Below, piece after piece: positions 14,101 to 14,396 of a DNA stretch of 14,396 nucleotides. The stretch is from CAYZDV01 sp964477275 (lineage in GTDB: Bacteria; Acidobacteriota; Aminicenantia; Aminicenantales; Aminicenantaceae): positions 1 through 14,396 of the forward strand of contig CAYZDV010000045.1 of the NCBI GenBank assembly GCA_964477275.1. Reading direction: 5' to 3'. Each line of letters begins with the position of its first letter. The stretch's first letter is position 1. The notes under the pieces are model-generated. The model was given only the letters and a program-made list of their open reading frames with translations, was not told the DNA's origin and searched no databases. A program made the translations under genes and the position numbers.

Positions 14101-14396
14101 ACAGATTGCGGCGCTCATCTCAAAAAGCAAAAAAAGGACCGACGCCAAGGTCTATATACAGGGAAGTTTCAGCGAGGAGAGCTTCAAGGACCTGGAGTTT
14201 CAAGCCTTCGGCCAGGGAAGCTTCTGGGTTCTTATCGGAGATTATCCCGAGATAGAGAAATGGGCGGAGAAAAACAGGAACAAGATCAGAAGTCTTCACG
14301 CTGAAATCACCGATCGATATTCCGCGCTTCCCCTTCTTGATCTGAGAAAGGTTGAAGCCAGAATCGAGCCTGGAGCCATCATAAGAGAGGGAGCTC
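14090..14396 (+). CDS. dapH: Tetrahydrodipicolinate N-acetyltransferase DapH, 5' part only
   Basis: The reading frame opens at ATG 14090, inside the end of thrB, and runs 102 codons to the window edge without a stop. The N-terminus (MNYKQIAALISKS), the central KVYIQGSF and the segment LPLLDLRKVEARIEPGAIIREGA match the DapH N-terminal domain and the first turns of its left-handed beta-helix. The enzyme acetylates tetrahydrodipicolinate with acetyl-CoA, which commits lysine synthesis to the acetylated rather than the succinylated branch. The full protein is usually about 235-240 residues, so roughly 57% is missing here by truncation at the window edge, not by mutation. The 11-nt overlap with thrB indicates cotranscription and coupled translation. 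Confidence 0.9.
   Translation, partial: MNYKQIAALISKSKKRTDAKVYIQGSFSEESFKDLEFQAFGQGSFWVLIGDYPEIEKWAEKNRNKIRSLHAEITDRYSALPLLDLRKVEARIEPGAIIREGA

Overview
The window reads as a compact stretch of chromosome from a diderm (Gram-negative-type) bacterium of moderate GC. The evidence for an outer membrane is an LptB-type lipopolysaccharide-export ATPase and a complete three-part RND efflux system with a TolC-like channel. Shine-Dalgarno sites are classical (AAGGAGGT) and promoters are sigma70-like. TTG start codons are used at least three times (rpsU, lipA, thrB). The phylum cannot be fixed from the sequence alone. The style would suit Acidobacteriota, Aminicenantota or a similar lineage, but that is a guess. 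I see no prophage, insertion sequence, CRISPR array or defence cassette.

Left part (1-5660): rpsU (ribosomal protein bS21) has its own consensus promoter and a perfect extended Shine-Dalgarno site. Next come lipA (lipoyl synthase), a calcineurin-like phosphoesterase and an O6-alkylguanine-DNA alkyltransferase, packed with gaps of 1 and 7 nt behind one promoter. Converging on them is a DUF1848 protein with a radical-SAM-like cysteine cluster at its C-terminus. Divergent from that gene is a lone lptB. Converging on lptB is a very acidic zinc-ribbon protein with two C-terminal membrane helices. Both convergent pairs overlap at their stop codons.

Middle part (5700-11905): a tRNA-Val(CAC) gene, then a minus-strand operon tolC-like -> membrane fusion protein -> RND permease. 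These would form a tripartite pump across both membranes. The permease has Asn at two positions where the AcrB proton relay has charged residues.

Right part (11906-14396): a 390-nt divergent intergenic region holds a consensus promoter facing right, two dyad elements and no convincing gene. It is followed by an overlapping operon of a dapA-family gene, thrB (homoserine kinase) and dapH (tetrahydrodipicolinate N-acetyltransferase, cut by the window edge). All three act just after aspartate semialdehyde: dapA and dapH toward diaminopimelate and lysine by the acetylated route, thrB toward threonine.

The most unusual points are these. (1) The DapA homologue keeps the Schiff-base Lys161 but has lost all three residues of the canonical catalytic triad (T44V, Y107L, Y133H), although it sits in a lysine/threonine operon. 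(2) The zinc-ribbon gene appears to be transcribed as a leaderless mRNA. (3) That protein ends in what looks like a truncated RDD domain after an acidic linker with a repeated 19-residue motif. (4) Six promoters share an exact 17-nt spacer, mostly with a perfect TTGACA. Nothing here amounts to a clearly new multi-gene system.
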